From Eriocheir sinensis (Eukaryota > Arthropoda > Malacostraca > Decapoda > Varunidae), in assembly GCF_024679095.1 (NCBI RefSeq), contig NC_066577.1, positions 2,115,971 through 2,179,970 of the forward strand: a stretch of DNA of 64,000 nt, given 5' to 3'. The translations under genes were made by a program, and so were the position numbers. Positions 35,061-46,166 of this stretch are shown here, piece by piece (the stretch's first letter is position 1; the number at the start of each line of letters is the position of its first letter). The notes under the pieces are model-generated. The model had not been told where the DNA came from. It did not search any database and worked only from the letters and a program-made list of their open reading frames with translations.

Positions 35061-35834
35061 AAGCTCGGGAAACATTAGAACATTTTATAATAGTACTAGT
35101 GATTGTGTGCCTTGACCCACTGAGGCAAAGATATACCAGAGTAACCTGACTGAAAGTTGATATATATCAAAATAAATAAACAAGAAAGTCACTGAACACA
35201 CGAGTCTGAAATTATGGTAGCCATCTCACGTGAGGCTAATGCATTATGTGTTGTATGTTGGTCTCTGAATACAGTACAGTGACAAACAGCTTGAATATTG
35301 AAGAAACTTCAAACTACGTACTGAAGTGTGTGAATTAACGCATCTTAGCACATTGCATTTTGGCGGTAGAGGGGTCAGGTTAGGTTGGCTATAGGCTAGG
35401 TATAGTTAGGTTTGATCAGGTCTGGTTAGATTTAGTTTGTTTTTGACTTGTTTACTTTTATTATTTGGTAATTCCGTGTGATACGCCTTTGTTGTCACCG
35501 GCGGCTGAGGAGACGACGTCGAGGCAGTAATATACATATTTTACCAGAATACATAAAAGAATAGTGGAGGTACACCGGAAACATGAAAAGATGCACCTAT
35601 ATAACGATCATGGGCAATAAAGACCACAAGAGGAAGAAGAAGAAGGCTCGTTGATGTCGATCATTAACTCCATTGATGTGTCTATTGTTTCCAAACAAGC
35701 TTTTGTGTACAGATAGATAACGTGTTGAATTCATTATAGCTATTTCATCTCTGCATAACATGCACTGTGGTAGCTATATACAATGCTTTTGCAAGTTGTC
35801 ATTTTGCTATGCGATGCACTTCATACCGGTATTT
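35061..35834. other. Unassigned sequence with TTAGG-like words
   Basis: Around 35375-35435 the words GGTCAGGTTAGG, TAGTTAGG and GATCAGG recur, resembling the pentamer satellites without a clear period. Otherwise nothing is recognised. Confidence 0.4.
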
Positions 35835-35967
35835 TGCTCAAAAAATACTTAGCTTAGAGTCTGCTAAGGGGAATTCTAAGTAATACTTAAGGGCCTATGC
35901 TTAGCTAAAAGTTGTCAAGTGCAGGGCTTAGTAATATTCTTAGAATATTGGTGCATACGGCCCCTGG
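35835..35967 (-). mobile_element. Terminal sequence of an unknown DNA transposon (right-type)
   Basis: Ends GTGCATACGGCCCCTGG, the inverse of the terminus at 28337. The inner part is rich in TTAGC/CTTAG words (TACTTAGCTTAG, GCTTAGCTAA). The two termini are 7.6 kb apart and may be independent MITE relics. Confidence 0.5.
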
Positions 35968-36269
35968 TCTCACATGCGTGGGCTAATGGCTAACTAAGCG
36001 TACCATCGCTAACCAAGCGTATTATCGGAAATAGTATTAGGTAAAGCTGCGTGTTCAAAAAAAATAATAATAATAACCACGCGTGGTGGACCTGGTCTCA
36101 CCTAGCGTATCATTGCTAACCGGATCGTTGGCAACGCTGCTCATATTGCAATGGCGTCGCCATGTAAACACATCGTCCGTATGTATAATATGCCCTTAAG
36201 TACAATATGGAGGCGTAATATCGTATTTTCGAGGTGCGGAGTGATTTTCAATAATTACCTTGCGTGGTT
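35968..36269. other. Unassigned sequence
   Basis: Contains GCTAACCAAGCGTA-like duplicated phrases at about 35992-36020 and 36103-36120. No gene is recognised. Confidence 0.4.
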
Positions 36270-36485
36270 TCCGTACGTCGTAAAAAAACCCGGAATGTAT
36301 GAAATTTCCCTACATATAAGTAATTGTAAGGAATTTCCCTACATCTAGGGTATTTTTCAACCCCTCATAACTCAAAAACTATGCATTTGCGACGCATTTC
36401 ATGTTTACCACCGCATTCCCCGAAGTTTCAATGGCCCCCTAGCCAATTTTGGTTGCGAGGGGTGAGTATGGACAAACACTAGAAT
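36270..36485 (-). repeat. Dispersed repeat family Y, copy 2
   Basis: Reverse-complement counterpart of 27497-27705. It includes GAGTATGGACAAACACTAGAA at the boundary, TTTGCGACGCATTTCATGTTT, and two AATTTCCCTACAT stretches. Confidence 0.65.
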
Positions 36486-36552
36486 AATACCCCTGAACCT
36501 CCCCAAAAAGCTTGTAATAGGTAAGCTTGAAATAGATAACCTTGTAATACGC

Positions 36553-36948
36553 ACTGGGTGGGCGTGGAGGCGTGGGGGCACTGGGTGGGCGTGGAGGCGT
36601 GGGGGCACTGGGTGGGCGTGGAGGCGTGGGGGCACTGGGTGGGCGTGGAGGCGTGGGGGCACTGGGTGGGCGTGGGGGCACTGGGTGGGCGTGGAGGCAC
36701 TGGGTGGGCGTGGAGGCGTGGGGGCACTGGGTGGGCGTGGAGGCACTGGGTGGGCGTGGAGGCGTGGGGGCACTGGGTGGGCGTGGAGGCGTGGGGGCAC
36801 TGGGTGGGCGTGGAGGCGTGGGGGCACTGGGTGGGCGTGGAGGCGTGGGGGCACTGGGTGGGCGTGGAGGCGTGGGGGCACTGGGTGGGCGTGGAGGCGT
36901 GGGGGCACTGGGTGGGCGTGGGGGCACTGGGTGGGCGTGGAGGCGTGG
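36553..36948. repeat. 27-bp G-rich minisatellite, about 15 units
   Basis: Unit GGGGGCACTGGGTGGGCGTG plus GAGGCGT, with 18-bp short units near 36660-36705 and 36905-36935. Both lengths are multiples of three, so long open frames cross it on both strands. The plus-strand G-runs make G-quadruplex formation possible. It continues in frame into the LINE endonuclease remnant downstream. Confidence 0.95.
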
Positions 36949-37013
36949 GCGGCGTGGCAGACTCCGCAGCGTTGCTCTGTTTACTTCCGTTGATCTTGAC
37001 CTTGATCTTGATG

Positions 37014-37811
37014 TCACAGGCAAGGAGAGGTGGGTGATTATGGGAGATCTAAACGGACACATTGGACTCAATAATGAGAGAACTAACACAAATGGGATGA
37101 TGATCCTGGATTTTGTAGCAAATAGAAAATTAAGAATTAAAAACTGGGAACTGGAAAACACTATTACATGGAGAGACAGAGGTGCAGAGTCAGCCATAGA
37201 TTACATTTTAGTGAATGAAGAAGTGATGAAAAAGAAGTGCTTGATCTGGAAAAATGAAGAAATTGACATCTCAGACCATGTGCTGATAGGGGTAACCTGT
37301 GGTGAAGGGAGGAAAGAAAGGGGAGAAAAAAAGACCCGATGGAGAGAAAAGTGGAATTTATCAGAAGCTGACTGGGAGACATATAGCAGGAGACTGGATG
37401 AACAAATGCAGGGATGCAGTGAGAAAGGGGAGGCAACAATAACCCAGTGGGAACAAAGAATAAAAAGAACAATACTAAAAGAAGCAAAGAAAAATGTTGG
37501 AAACAAAAGATTCAAAGAAGGGAAGACAAGGCTAAAAGGATGGTGGGACAAAGAGGTGGAAGAAGCTTGGAGCACCAGGAAAAAAGAGAACAGGAAGCAG
37601 AGAGACCTGAGCAAAATGATGACGAAGCAAGGGGAACAGTACAGACAAAAATGGCAAGAGGCTGGGACACCTACAAGAAGGAGAAAAAGAAAACACAAGA
37701 AGATAGCAATATGGGAGGAGGAGCAGGCTCAGAAACTGAACGAGATACCTCCAAGAGAAAGAGAGAAAGAGGGATGGAAAAGACTGCGGAGAAACCTGAG
37801 AGGTAGAGAAA
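37014..37811 (+). pseudogene. LINE endonuclease C-terminal half and linker
   Basis: The frame reads ERWVIMGDLNGHIGL (the GDxN motif of LINE apurinic-type endonucleases, about 37042), AIDYILVN, and ISDHVLIGV (SDH catalytic motif at about 37271). A Lys/Glu-rich linker follows up to the RT. The N-terminal half of the nuclease is absent because the element is 5'-truncated at about 37014. The open frame extends upstream to 36572 only because it runs through the 27-bp array. A frameshift at about 37812 (stop at 37820) separates it from the RT frame; the two would form one ORF. Confidence 0.85.
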
Positions 37812-39203
37812 CGAACTTCTGAGGATAGAAGGAAGAGAAAGCACCAACGATGAAGAGATAAGAACGGCAATAGAGGGATACTGGAGGAGCACAGTGCAGA
37901 CCAACACTGAGGAAGACCAAACGGGAGGTCCAGCAATATACAGTGACAAAAAAGAAATGGCTGGTGTTACAATTGAACTGAAGGATGTGGAAAAAGCACT
38001 AAAAGGTACAAAGAATGGAAAAGCAGGCGGAGCGGATGGAGTGCTCGGTGAATTTATAAAATATGGAGGAGAAAGACTCAAACACATCCTACATGAAATG
38101 TTTCAAATAATACTGGAGGAGGGTGAGATCCCGCAAGACTGGAAAAGAAGCAGAGTAACACTGATTCACAAAGGAGGAGGGAAACCTAAGGAGGAAATAG
38201 AAAACTATAGGCCCATTTCAGTCATGAACATCATGGCAAAGATATTTGGAAAAATCTTGAATGAAAAGCTGAAAATGTGGGCAGAGGAATCCAAGGCGTG
38301 GGGAGAAGAACAGAGTGGATTCAGAGAAGGAAGAGGAGGGCTGGAAAATGTGTTGGTTCTTAAGGAAATAATAAACAGAAATAAGAAGCAAGGAAAAGAG
38401 CTGTACCTGATATTTATAGACATTGAAAAGGCATATGACACAGTGGACAGAAGCAAGCTAATGAAATTGTTAAAGCACATTGGAATAGATAATAAAGTGG
38501 CAGAGGTGATGAAGGAAATGTACAATGAAAATATGGTAAAATTCACTTTGGGAGACACCACCGCGGACTGGGCGGAGAACAATGTTGGAGTGAGACAGGG
38601 ATGTGTGATGTCACCAACATTGTTTAACTTTTATGAAGAAGAACTCCTGGTGAAAATCAGAAAAAGAGTAGGAGACAGAAAACTTGGGTGCTTAGCTAAC
38701 GCAGATGACATTGTACTCATGGCAGGAAACAAGGCAGATATGGAGGAGCTACTGAGGATTACCAACGAGTATGGGAGGGAGTGGAAGATGAAATTCAGTG
38801 CCAGGAAATGTAAGGCCGTAGAATTTAACAACAATGTCAATAGCCAGTGGGTCCTGGGAAACACCATAATAGAGGGAGTGGAGAAGTACACATACTTGGG
38901 ATTGGAGGTCAGCAAAGAAGGAGTAGGAGGAGAGAAACAAAGGAAAATAAACGAAGGAAAAGCCAGGAGGATGGTGGGCATGATCATGAACGTAGGCAGC
39001 AGGACTATTAATAAATACGAGGTAGGCAGGAGTATGTGGAAGGGGATAGCGGTGCCATACTGCCTGTACGGGTCAGAAATAACAGAGTACAGGGAAGGTG
39101 ACCTGGCAAGACTAGAAAAGGTGCAGAACACCATGGGCAGATGGGGACTGGGTGCTCCTAGATGCACAGCCGTAGAGGCCTTAAGGGGAGACGTGACGGA
39201 GTG
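37812..39203 (+). pseudogene. LINE reverse transcriptase, 3'-truncated, motif C NADD
   Basis: The frame is open from the frameshift (first ATG 37894, 436 codons). RT motifs in order, residues from that ATG: NGKAGGADGV 41-50, ENYRPISVMN 103-112, GEEQSGFREGRG 137-148, FIDIEKAYDTVD 174-185 (motif A), GVRQGCVMSPTLFN 232-245 (motif B), ANADDIVLMAG 268-278 (motif C), and YLGLEVSKEG in the thumb. The usual Tyr/Phe before ADD is Asn here; both aspartates are intact. The frame ends at ALRGDVTE, whereas related copies continue with an MGWSSFRER-like segment, so the 3' end is missing. It is unusually intact among the LINEs here, but is probably inactive. Confidence 0.88.
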
Positions 39204-39400
39204 AGTGCCAGTGTTCCGGTTCCCAGTGCTTCAGTGCTTCTTTACTGAAGTGACTGTTAAAGTGTTAATGGTGATCAGTAAGAATAACTGAATAAGTAGT
39301 GATGGGCCAGTTCATGAGACACCAGTGTTTGTAAACAAAAGCTCCAGCTTTTGACGGCGGGGACGCCAAATAACACAACACCGGTTCAGGCGTTTCTAGT
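39204..39400. other. Unassigned sequence
   Basis: Begins CAGTGCTTCAGTGCTTCTTTACTGAAG, with small palindromic words. No feature is recognised. Confidence 0.4.
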
Positions 39401-39941
39401 AATACCGTCTATATGTACGTGTCAACGTGTGGTTTTCAGGTTTTGTAAGTTTTCAAATATAGATAATGAAAATTTGAATTCATCTATGTTTTTTATTTGA
39501 AATATCAATATAGTATCGTTTTCGCCTATCGGACTTATCGCTAGCTAGTATCGGAATTGTGGATTTATATCGGGTATCGGTTATCGCCTACATTTGTGTC
39601 TCAAGTTAACGAATATCGGTTATCACCGATTTAATGCCGAGATTTTCTATTCTCTTTTTTCTATTACTCTCTCGGTCCCACACGTCCTCTGCGTGTATCG
39701 AAACACACGAGAAATTAATCACAACAAGGAGAGGGTATTCCCCGGCTGCCTGGGATTGAACCCGCGACCAGCGTGACGGGAGAGCCACTCCTTACCGAGT
39801 CGGCCAAAGAGGTACACCACTGGCTAAGTGGGTTATGGGAGGCTCGTTCATCAGGCCGTCGCCGCACTACACCGATAAGGTTTTCTATTATCAGTTATCG
39901 GGTATCGGGAATAAGGTTTTCTGTTATCGTGCCCACCTATG
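39401..39941 (-). mobile_element. hAT-like terminal region with a SINE inside
   Basis: On the minus strand the sequence begins CATAGGTGGGCACGATAA at 39941, close to the common hAT end CAGTGGTGGGCA. It is full of ATCGG/TATCG words (GGTATCGGTTATCG at about 39575), a known feature of subterminal transposase sites in such elements. The SINE at 39735-39862 splits it. The other end was not located, so the extent is approximate. Confidence 0.55.
39735..39862 (-). mobile_element. tRNA-derived SINE (A and B boxes)
   Basis: On the minus strand: an A-box-like TGGCCGACTCGGTAAGGAG (about 39788-39806) and a B box GGTTCAATCCC (39752-39762), about 40 bases apart, as in a tRNA promoter. The intervening GGCTCTCCCGTCACGCTGGT folds like an anticodon-arm region. 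A leader with CATAACCCACTTAGCCA precedes the A box and is shared with the relic at 27078. It lacks the precision of a functional tRNA gene. Confidence 0.75.
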
Positions 39942-39982
39942 CTATTTAACCCTCTAGAGAAAGCACCATAGTCTGTCTAGGT

Positions 39983-40070
39983 CAGGGGTGTCCAAACTTT
40001 TTTTCACAGAGGGCCACATGCGGAAAATATACGAAGAGTCGGGCCACTCAGTATATTTATGGATGGAGAT
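39983..40070 (+). mobile_element. hAT-type terminus
   Basis: CAGGGGTGTCCAAACTTTTT followed by GAGGGCCACATG and GGGCCACTCAG matches a widespread animal hAT terminal consensus (CAGGGGTGTCCAAAC). A matching right end (GTTTGGACACCCCTG) was not found in the window, so it is a partial or truncated copy. Confidence 0.65.
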
Positions 40071-40840
40071 AGATTTTAGAGTTTATAGTTTTACAGGAAC
40101 TACCACGTGTAGGTCAACTGGCCTCTTGCAGATTCCTTATTTTCTTATGTATGTATTTTTTTAAGGAATGTAAGTAGATATAGGCAAGTGTACCTTTAAA
40201 GGAATCTATTTTCTATAATGTCTTATTTTATTTATGTATACAGGATAAACTATTGAATGCTGTTGCAAGAGGATCGAGTAGCATCATGCTCGTTAGAGAG
40301 AATTTGAATGTAAGCTTATAGTTTTCATTGTACTTATTATTATTACACAGCAAGATGTGAGGCGTTACAAAGGCAGCCCCAGGCTTACTACTGTGAGCCA
40401 TAACAAAGGGACGGGCAGTCATTATTCTTGGATATAAGGTTTAGGCTCTCCCACTGTGGCCAAGAAGGTATTTAGCATGTTTTGTATTTTTATACTGTGT
40501 CTAGAATATGCATATATAGACAATTAAGTGAATTATAGTGAGTATAAGCAATAAACATTACCTAAAGATGTGTGTACGTATTTCCTTTGTGTGTTAAATT
40601 CACTACAGAAACCTATAGAAGATACGATATTTGTCAATCAAAGACAAAGACAATGAAAGCCTGTTTAGATTCTATTTACGTTACCGCTCGACGTAAATAC
40701 TTTCGATTTTATTTGCGTTACCGTTCGACGTGAATACTTCGTTTTCTATTTCATCTCTCCTCGCTCCACCTGCTGACGTCATTTTCTGCGCGCTGATTTA
40801 CCGTGTCCTTTGATCCTGCTGCAGCCCACACCACACTGCC
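40071..40840. other. Unassigned AT-rich sequence
   Basis: Contains a direct repeat TTTACGTTACCGCTCGACGT and TTTGCGTTACCGTTCGACGT at about 40675 and 40712. It may be interior to the hAT copy starting at 39983. Confidence 0.4.
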
Positions 40841-41653
<813 letters not shown>

Positions 41654-41659
<6 letters not shown>

Positions 41660-42274
41660 TTTTGCTGTTATTTTTTTTGTTCATCTGATCGATCATCGAT
41701 CACTGATCGAATCGATCATCGATTTTTTTTTAAGATTTTTTTTTTTCTACTGCTTTTCAATCTCATCCGATCAAATCCGATCATAAAACTTTTTAATTAT
41801 TGTTATTTTTCAAAAATATAAAACATAATAGGTGGTGTTTAAGTAATAATTTTAAAAAAAGCAATAACTAAATAAACTTTTATAAATATCTTTATTTTTT
41901 TTTTTTTTTTTTCTCTTTCAGGTATATAAAAAAAAATAGTTAAGAAAAAATGCCAAAAAAAAAAGAAGTTTTTTTTTTTTTTATTAGTTAACCCCCTTTT
42001 ATTCAGTTTTGAAAGTATGAAAAAGGAATTATGTTCGCTATTTTAACTATTGTTTGAAGTTGATTTAGTTTTTTGACAAATATTTGTCATTTTTTTTATA
42101 TTTTATCATCGACATTTAGGAAATACTTTTTGCTATCCTATAAAAAAGGATCGATAGTGAGCTATTCTTCCTGATTAAATAGATAATTTGAATAAAAGAT
42201 ATTAGTCCATAAATAAGTTAGTTACAAGAAGAACATAAGCAATAAGGTTTTGATTATAAGTGAGCCAGTGTGGT
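41654..42274. other. AT-rich sequence with ATCGATC words
   Basis: Between 41683 and 41725 the sequence is a run of GATCGATCATCGATCACTG-like words, resembling subterminal repeats of family Z in inverse sense (TCATCCGATCAAATCCGATC at about 41763). It may be the other end of the element interrupted by (TA)n. The rest is A/T homopolymer-rich and unassigned. Confidence 0.45.
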
Positions 42275-42499
42275 GTCATCTGCCATCCACGTATCCTAAG
42301 ACATCCCATCCTGATCTGCGCATGCGCGGAACCCGATGCCTACAAACACAGAGTGTTGATATCGTAGTTTGTTCAGGCAAGATGGCGGCAAGACAGCATG
42401 GCAGCTTTTATGGGAAAATGGCCAAATTCAAGGATGACATGGACCCCATAATTCAGATAGCCTGACATTAAATGGAGAGAATCCGAGAAACATGACCAT

Positions 42500-43745
42500 C
42501 AATCAGAATAGAGTGTAGGTTATCTCATTTATCACATTTACTGACATACAAGGTTTCAGGTTATTTCATTTATCACATTTACCGACATACAAGGGGTGTA
42601 GGTTATCTCATTTTTCACAATTACTGACATACAAGGGTAGGCGGTGGCTGAGTGATTAGCGTGCGGGGCCAGCATTCCTCACGCCATGGACAACGTCGAT
42701 TCGAATCCCCACGCAACTACCTGGGATCTATTTGTCACCGCCGAGTGGCTTAAGACTACCCACATGCTGACCAGAAGACCACCCATCAACCCGGACTCTA
42801 GAAGAAACCGTCCAAGCGAATCAAAAATGAGTTCCGGAAGGCAGCATGAGCCAAGCATAACTATATAGCGCCACTATAAAAACTGCCTGCCCCATAAAGG
42901 GCCTGGGCCGACCACAAGGCCCCTGGTGGTTGAGATGTAAAAAAAAAAAAAAAAAGTTACCTCATTTATCATATTTAACGACATAAAACGTGTGTAGGGT
43001 ACCTCATTAAACAAATTTACCGACATTCAAGGGTTGTAGGATATCTCATTAATCACATTTACCGACATACAAAGGGTGCAGGTTATCTCATTTATCACAT
43101 TTACCGACATACAAAGGGTGCAGGTTATCTCATTTATCACATTTACCGACATACAACGTGTGTAGGGTACCTCATTAAACAAATTTACCGACATACAAGG
43201 GGTGCAGGTTATCTCATTTATCACATTTACCGACACACAAAGGGTGCAGGTTATCTCATTTATCACATTTACCGACATACAACGTGTGTAGGGTACCTCA
43301 TTAAACAAATTTACCGACATACAAGGGGTGTAGGATATCTCATTAATCACATTTACCGACATACAAAGGGTGCAGGTTATCTCATTTATCACATTTACCG
43401 ACATATAAGGGGTGCAGGTTATCTCATTTATCACATTTACCGACATACAAGGGGTGCTGGCTATCTCATTTATCACATTTACCGACATACAAGGGGTGTA
43501 GGTTATCTCATTTACCACATTTACTGACATACAAGGGGTGATCTCATTTATCACAGTTACCGACATACAAGGGGTGTAGGATATCTCATTTACCACATTT
43601 ACTGACATACAAGGGGTGCAGGTTACCTCATTTATCACAGTTACCGACATACAAGGGGTGATCTCATTTATCACATTTACCGACATACAAGGGGTGTAGG
43701 ATATCTCATTTACCACATTTACTGACATACAAAGGTTGCAGGAAG
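42500..43745. repeat. 42-bp minisatellite
   Basis: Unit with TTATCTCATTTATCACATTT, ACCGACATACAAGGGG and TGTAGG. Four units precede the SINE at 42635 and about 18 follow it (42956-43745), with 28-bp short units near 43545 and 43665. On the minus strand the 14-residue repeat CMSVNVINEITYTP stays open for 242 codons because the period is divisible by three. Confidence 0.93.
42635..42955 (+). mobile_element. Full-length tRNA-derived SINE
   Basis: Begins GGTAGGCGGTGGCTGAGTG (A box TGGCTGAGTGATTAGC, 42645-42660), followed by the B box GATTCGAATCC (42698-42708). A body of about 230 bp is shared with the minus-strand copy at 31800. It ends with a 17-base A-run (42939-42955). The spacing of boxes suits an RNA polymerase III promoter. 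It sits in the 42-bp array: the array phrase GACATACAA precedes it and GTTACCTCATTTATC follows. The SINE would be mobilised by a LINE with a matching 3' end; I saw no such match. Confidence 0.92.
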
Positions 43746-43837
43746 AAACTTTCATATTTCAAGCAATTTTCAGATTCAAAACATACGTCATCATTTACTT
43801 TTAAAAAGATCAAAAAATAAACGATAGGCAGTCCACA

Positions 43838-43855
43838 AAGACACGGTACCGTGTC
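43838..43855. other. 16-bp perfect palindrome
   Basis: GACACGGTACCGTGTC is its own reverse complement. It lies between the 42-bp array and the right arm of the inverted repeat. Confidence 0.8.
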
Positions 43856-43954
43856 GCAATTCATCCATCCACTGTTTGGAAACAAAGCCCGCGCATGCGA
43901 AGATCGGATGGGATGTCTTCGGATACGTGGATGGCAGATGACAAAACACCGGGT

Positions 43955-44118
43955 AGGACACGTAGCAATGGGTTTAAGTTGGATAAGTTCAGGTTCAACA
44001 AAGACATAGGCAAGAGTTGGTTTACCAACAGTGGTGGATGAGTGGAACAGAAGTAGAAATCATGTGGTGAGCGACAACACGATAGATACATTCAAGAAGA
44101 GGTTATAGATAAGTTCTT
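43955..44118 (+). pseudogene. CR1/Rex-like LINE 3' coding relic
   Basis: Reads FKLDKFRFNKDIGKSWFTN, then after a one-base shift VVDEWN, then HVVSDNTIDTFKKRL. This is the usual C-terminal tail of CR1/Rex-type ORF2 proteins (conserved F-W-N and TFK-RLD motifs). Only the last 55 or so residues are present. It may belong to the same family as the element at 62.1 kb, whose 3' end lies outside the window. Confidence 0.7.
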
Positions 44119-44454
44119 GGATGGGAGGGGTATGGGGCGTATGTTTGGTATCGTGTTCTGGGCGGCATGTTGCGCCGTCTCGCGAGACCTTCATCCTCCT
44201 CCTCCTGTTGCGGGGGGAGCCCGATGGGTGGGGGGTGGGGGAGTCGAGGGGAGACAAAGCCCCCCCCCCCCGGTTAAGAATGTGGGGGGGATCGAGGCAG
44301 GGCGAAGCCCCCCCTTTTAGCTTTGGTCTCCTTGGTTTCTCGAAAAGGAACTGACGCTTCCGCCATTAGAGGGTGGTAACACTGCAGCAGAAAATGCATA
44401 ACTGGCAACTGAGGCAGTCGACTCGGTTACTGGAGTGAGCGGAAGCCCACTACT
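44119..44454. other. Unassigned GC-rich sequence
   Basis: Contains two GGGGG/CCCCC-flanked similar phrases (GGGGGAGTCGAGG-GAC-AAGCCCCCCC and GGGGGATCGAGGCAGGGCGA-AGCCCCCC) at about 44226-44275 and 44284-44318, about 57 bp apart. No gene. Confidence 0.45.
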
Positions 44455-45761
44455 GCCAAGGCAAGCATAGAGAGGTATCGTCACTCTCATAGAACGTGAA
44501 GAACCAAATTTTGAAATATGCTTTTTTATTAGGACCTCTCGGATGTTTTTTTATGTTATAAACTACTACAATAAAATAAAATAAGATGTGGATTTTTTGT
44601 TATATACCCAACGAAGCAATTGTCGGTGAATAAAAATATAAATAGAAATGTTCACGGCATCTCATCCTGGACGATGATTGGCTGGCGTCTCGATAAGCTC
44701 CGCCCCTTCCTCGAGCCTAATTAAGCCCCGCCCCATCCTCGTTGTCTGCCCAAACAGAAGGCTTCACACACCTCACTCCCACCCTGTTTCCTGACCCCAA
44801 CATTCATTTTTACGAAAAACTGAGACCACCATCATCTTCCTGAGAAAATTCTTCATCACACGAGCATAAAATTGTAACAATAATGTAAAATTACACATAC
44901 GAAAATCAGAGTTAAGTGAAGGATGGAGTACACATTTTCTTGCACTTATTTCCCTTCAACTCCTTAGTACTCAGCTGATTTTCGACGCATCACTTTTTTA
45001 AGCACAGATCCTAAATCTGCATGCTTTTCTGCTTCTGATGATATGTGGTACGTCCCGAGGTAAAAAATATGCATAGGGTCAAAATCGCCTCTGAACATAA
45101 GCCGCGCCGTGACAGCGTTCATGCGCATCGGCATTTGTTTCCTCAAGTCTGACTCGCCGCTCACGCACAGCCCCAAGGCCACGGCGTGAGGTGAGCGGCG
45201 AGCACAGAGTTATATTATATTATATATTATAATATATTATAATATTATAATATATTATTATATTATATATATAACACTGTGGCGGCGAGCCTGACTTGAG
45301 TAAACAAAAGCCGATGCGAATGACCCCCGTCACGGCTCGGCTTATGTTCGAGGCGATTTTGACCTATATTTTTACCTCGGACGTACCCTACCATCAGAAG
45401 CAGAAAAGATGGTGATAAAAGTGAAAACGAAAACGACGAAGAGTACTAATGAGTTAAGGATGAAGGTAAATAAAATAAAAATATCTAAATTTATTTTTTA
45501 AAATATTTATTATGTGTAATTTTGTAATATTACATTATGGTTTTACTTTGCAGCTAAGAAATTTTTTTCTCAGAAGATGATGGTGGTCTTTTCTTAAAAA
45601 TGAATGTTTTTTTGTTACAGAACAGGGGGAGGAGTGTGGTCGTCGTCGGTTTGGCAGACGACGAGACGAGTGGGGCCAGGCGTGAAGGCTATAGGAGTTG
45701 CCAACGAGTGATTTCCTCCCGCCTGTATGACGATACCTTCTCTATGCTTGCCTTGACTACC
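44455..45761. repeat. 1.3-kb foldback sequence (imperfect palindrome)
   Basis: Successive left-arm landmarks recur as reverse complements in reverse order in the right arm. AAGCATAGAGAGGTATCGTC (44463) pairs with GACGATACCTTCTCTATGC (45730). GACCACCATCATCTTC (44823) pairs with GAAGATGATGGTGGTC (45575). CTGCTTCTGATG and GTACGTCCCGAGGTAAAA (45030-45065) pair with TTTTTACCTCGGACGTACC and CATCAGAAGCAG (45370-45400). GACTCGCCGC pairs with GCGGCGAGCC. The centre is a TATTATA-rich loop at about 45208-45275. The arms differ in length by internal indels. Confidence 0.85.
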
Positions 45762-46166
45762 CACACCAGACTGTCATAGCGTCGTGTGACAAGCAAATAA
45801 AGCGATTTTGCGCCTGCGCGTCTCGTTCACGATACCTTACCAGGATTAAATAGATTAACGATCAATAATTATCGTTTAATATTATATATAAAGACGCTTA
45901 TTGAAGTAACTATTTACGAACGTGTATAAAGATCATTGTAAGAAGTGAGTCGTGAGGTTTTGAAAATGTCCGGAGTCACTTGCTGCCATGACAACGGTGG
46001 CCACATTTTTTTCTGTGATCGGAAGTTAGTTTGTGAAGTTCCGATCTCCACAGTCCGATTACCTTTACAAGAATGATCCAATCTTTGTATTCCGATCGCC
46101 AATTGTTGTTCCGATCAGATCGGAAGATCGGACGATCGGACTGATGATCGAAAGTGCCCAGCTCTG
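45755..46166 (+). mobile_element. Dispersed repeat family Z, copy 2, with hAT-like end
   Basis: Matches 40841-41202 and continues to GTGCCCAGCTCTG (46154-46166). The reverse complement CAGAGCTGGGCAC fits the hAT terminal consensus. ATATATAT follows, which would suit an 8-bp target duplication. The inner part has tandem GATCGGA words typical of subterminal binding sites. The left terminus was not found; the left side abuts the foldback arm. Confidence 0.7.

Larger units (their letters stand above)
42275..43942. repeat. Long-range inverted repeat pair, arms about 52 bp
   Basis: 42275-42327 (GTCATCTGCCATCCACGTAT, AAGACATCCCATCC, CGCATGCGCGG) is the reverse complement of 43890-43942 with few changes. 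The arms enclose 1.56 kb containing the 42-bp array and a SINE. They could be terminal repeats of a non-autonomous element whose core expanded as a minisatellite. No target duplication was seen. Confidence 0.75.

Noticed and set aside
36405..37197. Minus-strand Pro/His-rich frames of 167 and 252 codons
   Set aside because: Antisense of the 27-bp G-rich array and of the LINE nuclease remnant.
39751..39806. A genuine tRNA gene
   Set aside because: A and B boxes are present, but the acceptor stem cannot be paired cleanly and a truncated copy exists at 27078, as expected for a SINE.
43027..43755. 242-codon Cys/Val/Asn repeat frame that looks like a toxin- or cuticle-like repeat protein
   Set aside because: It is simply the 42-bp minisatellite read in its open frame.
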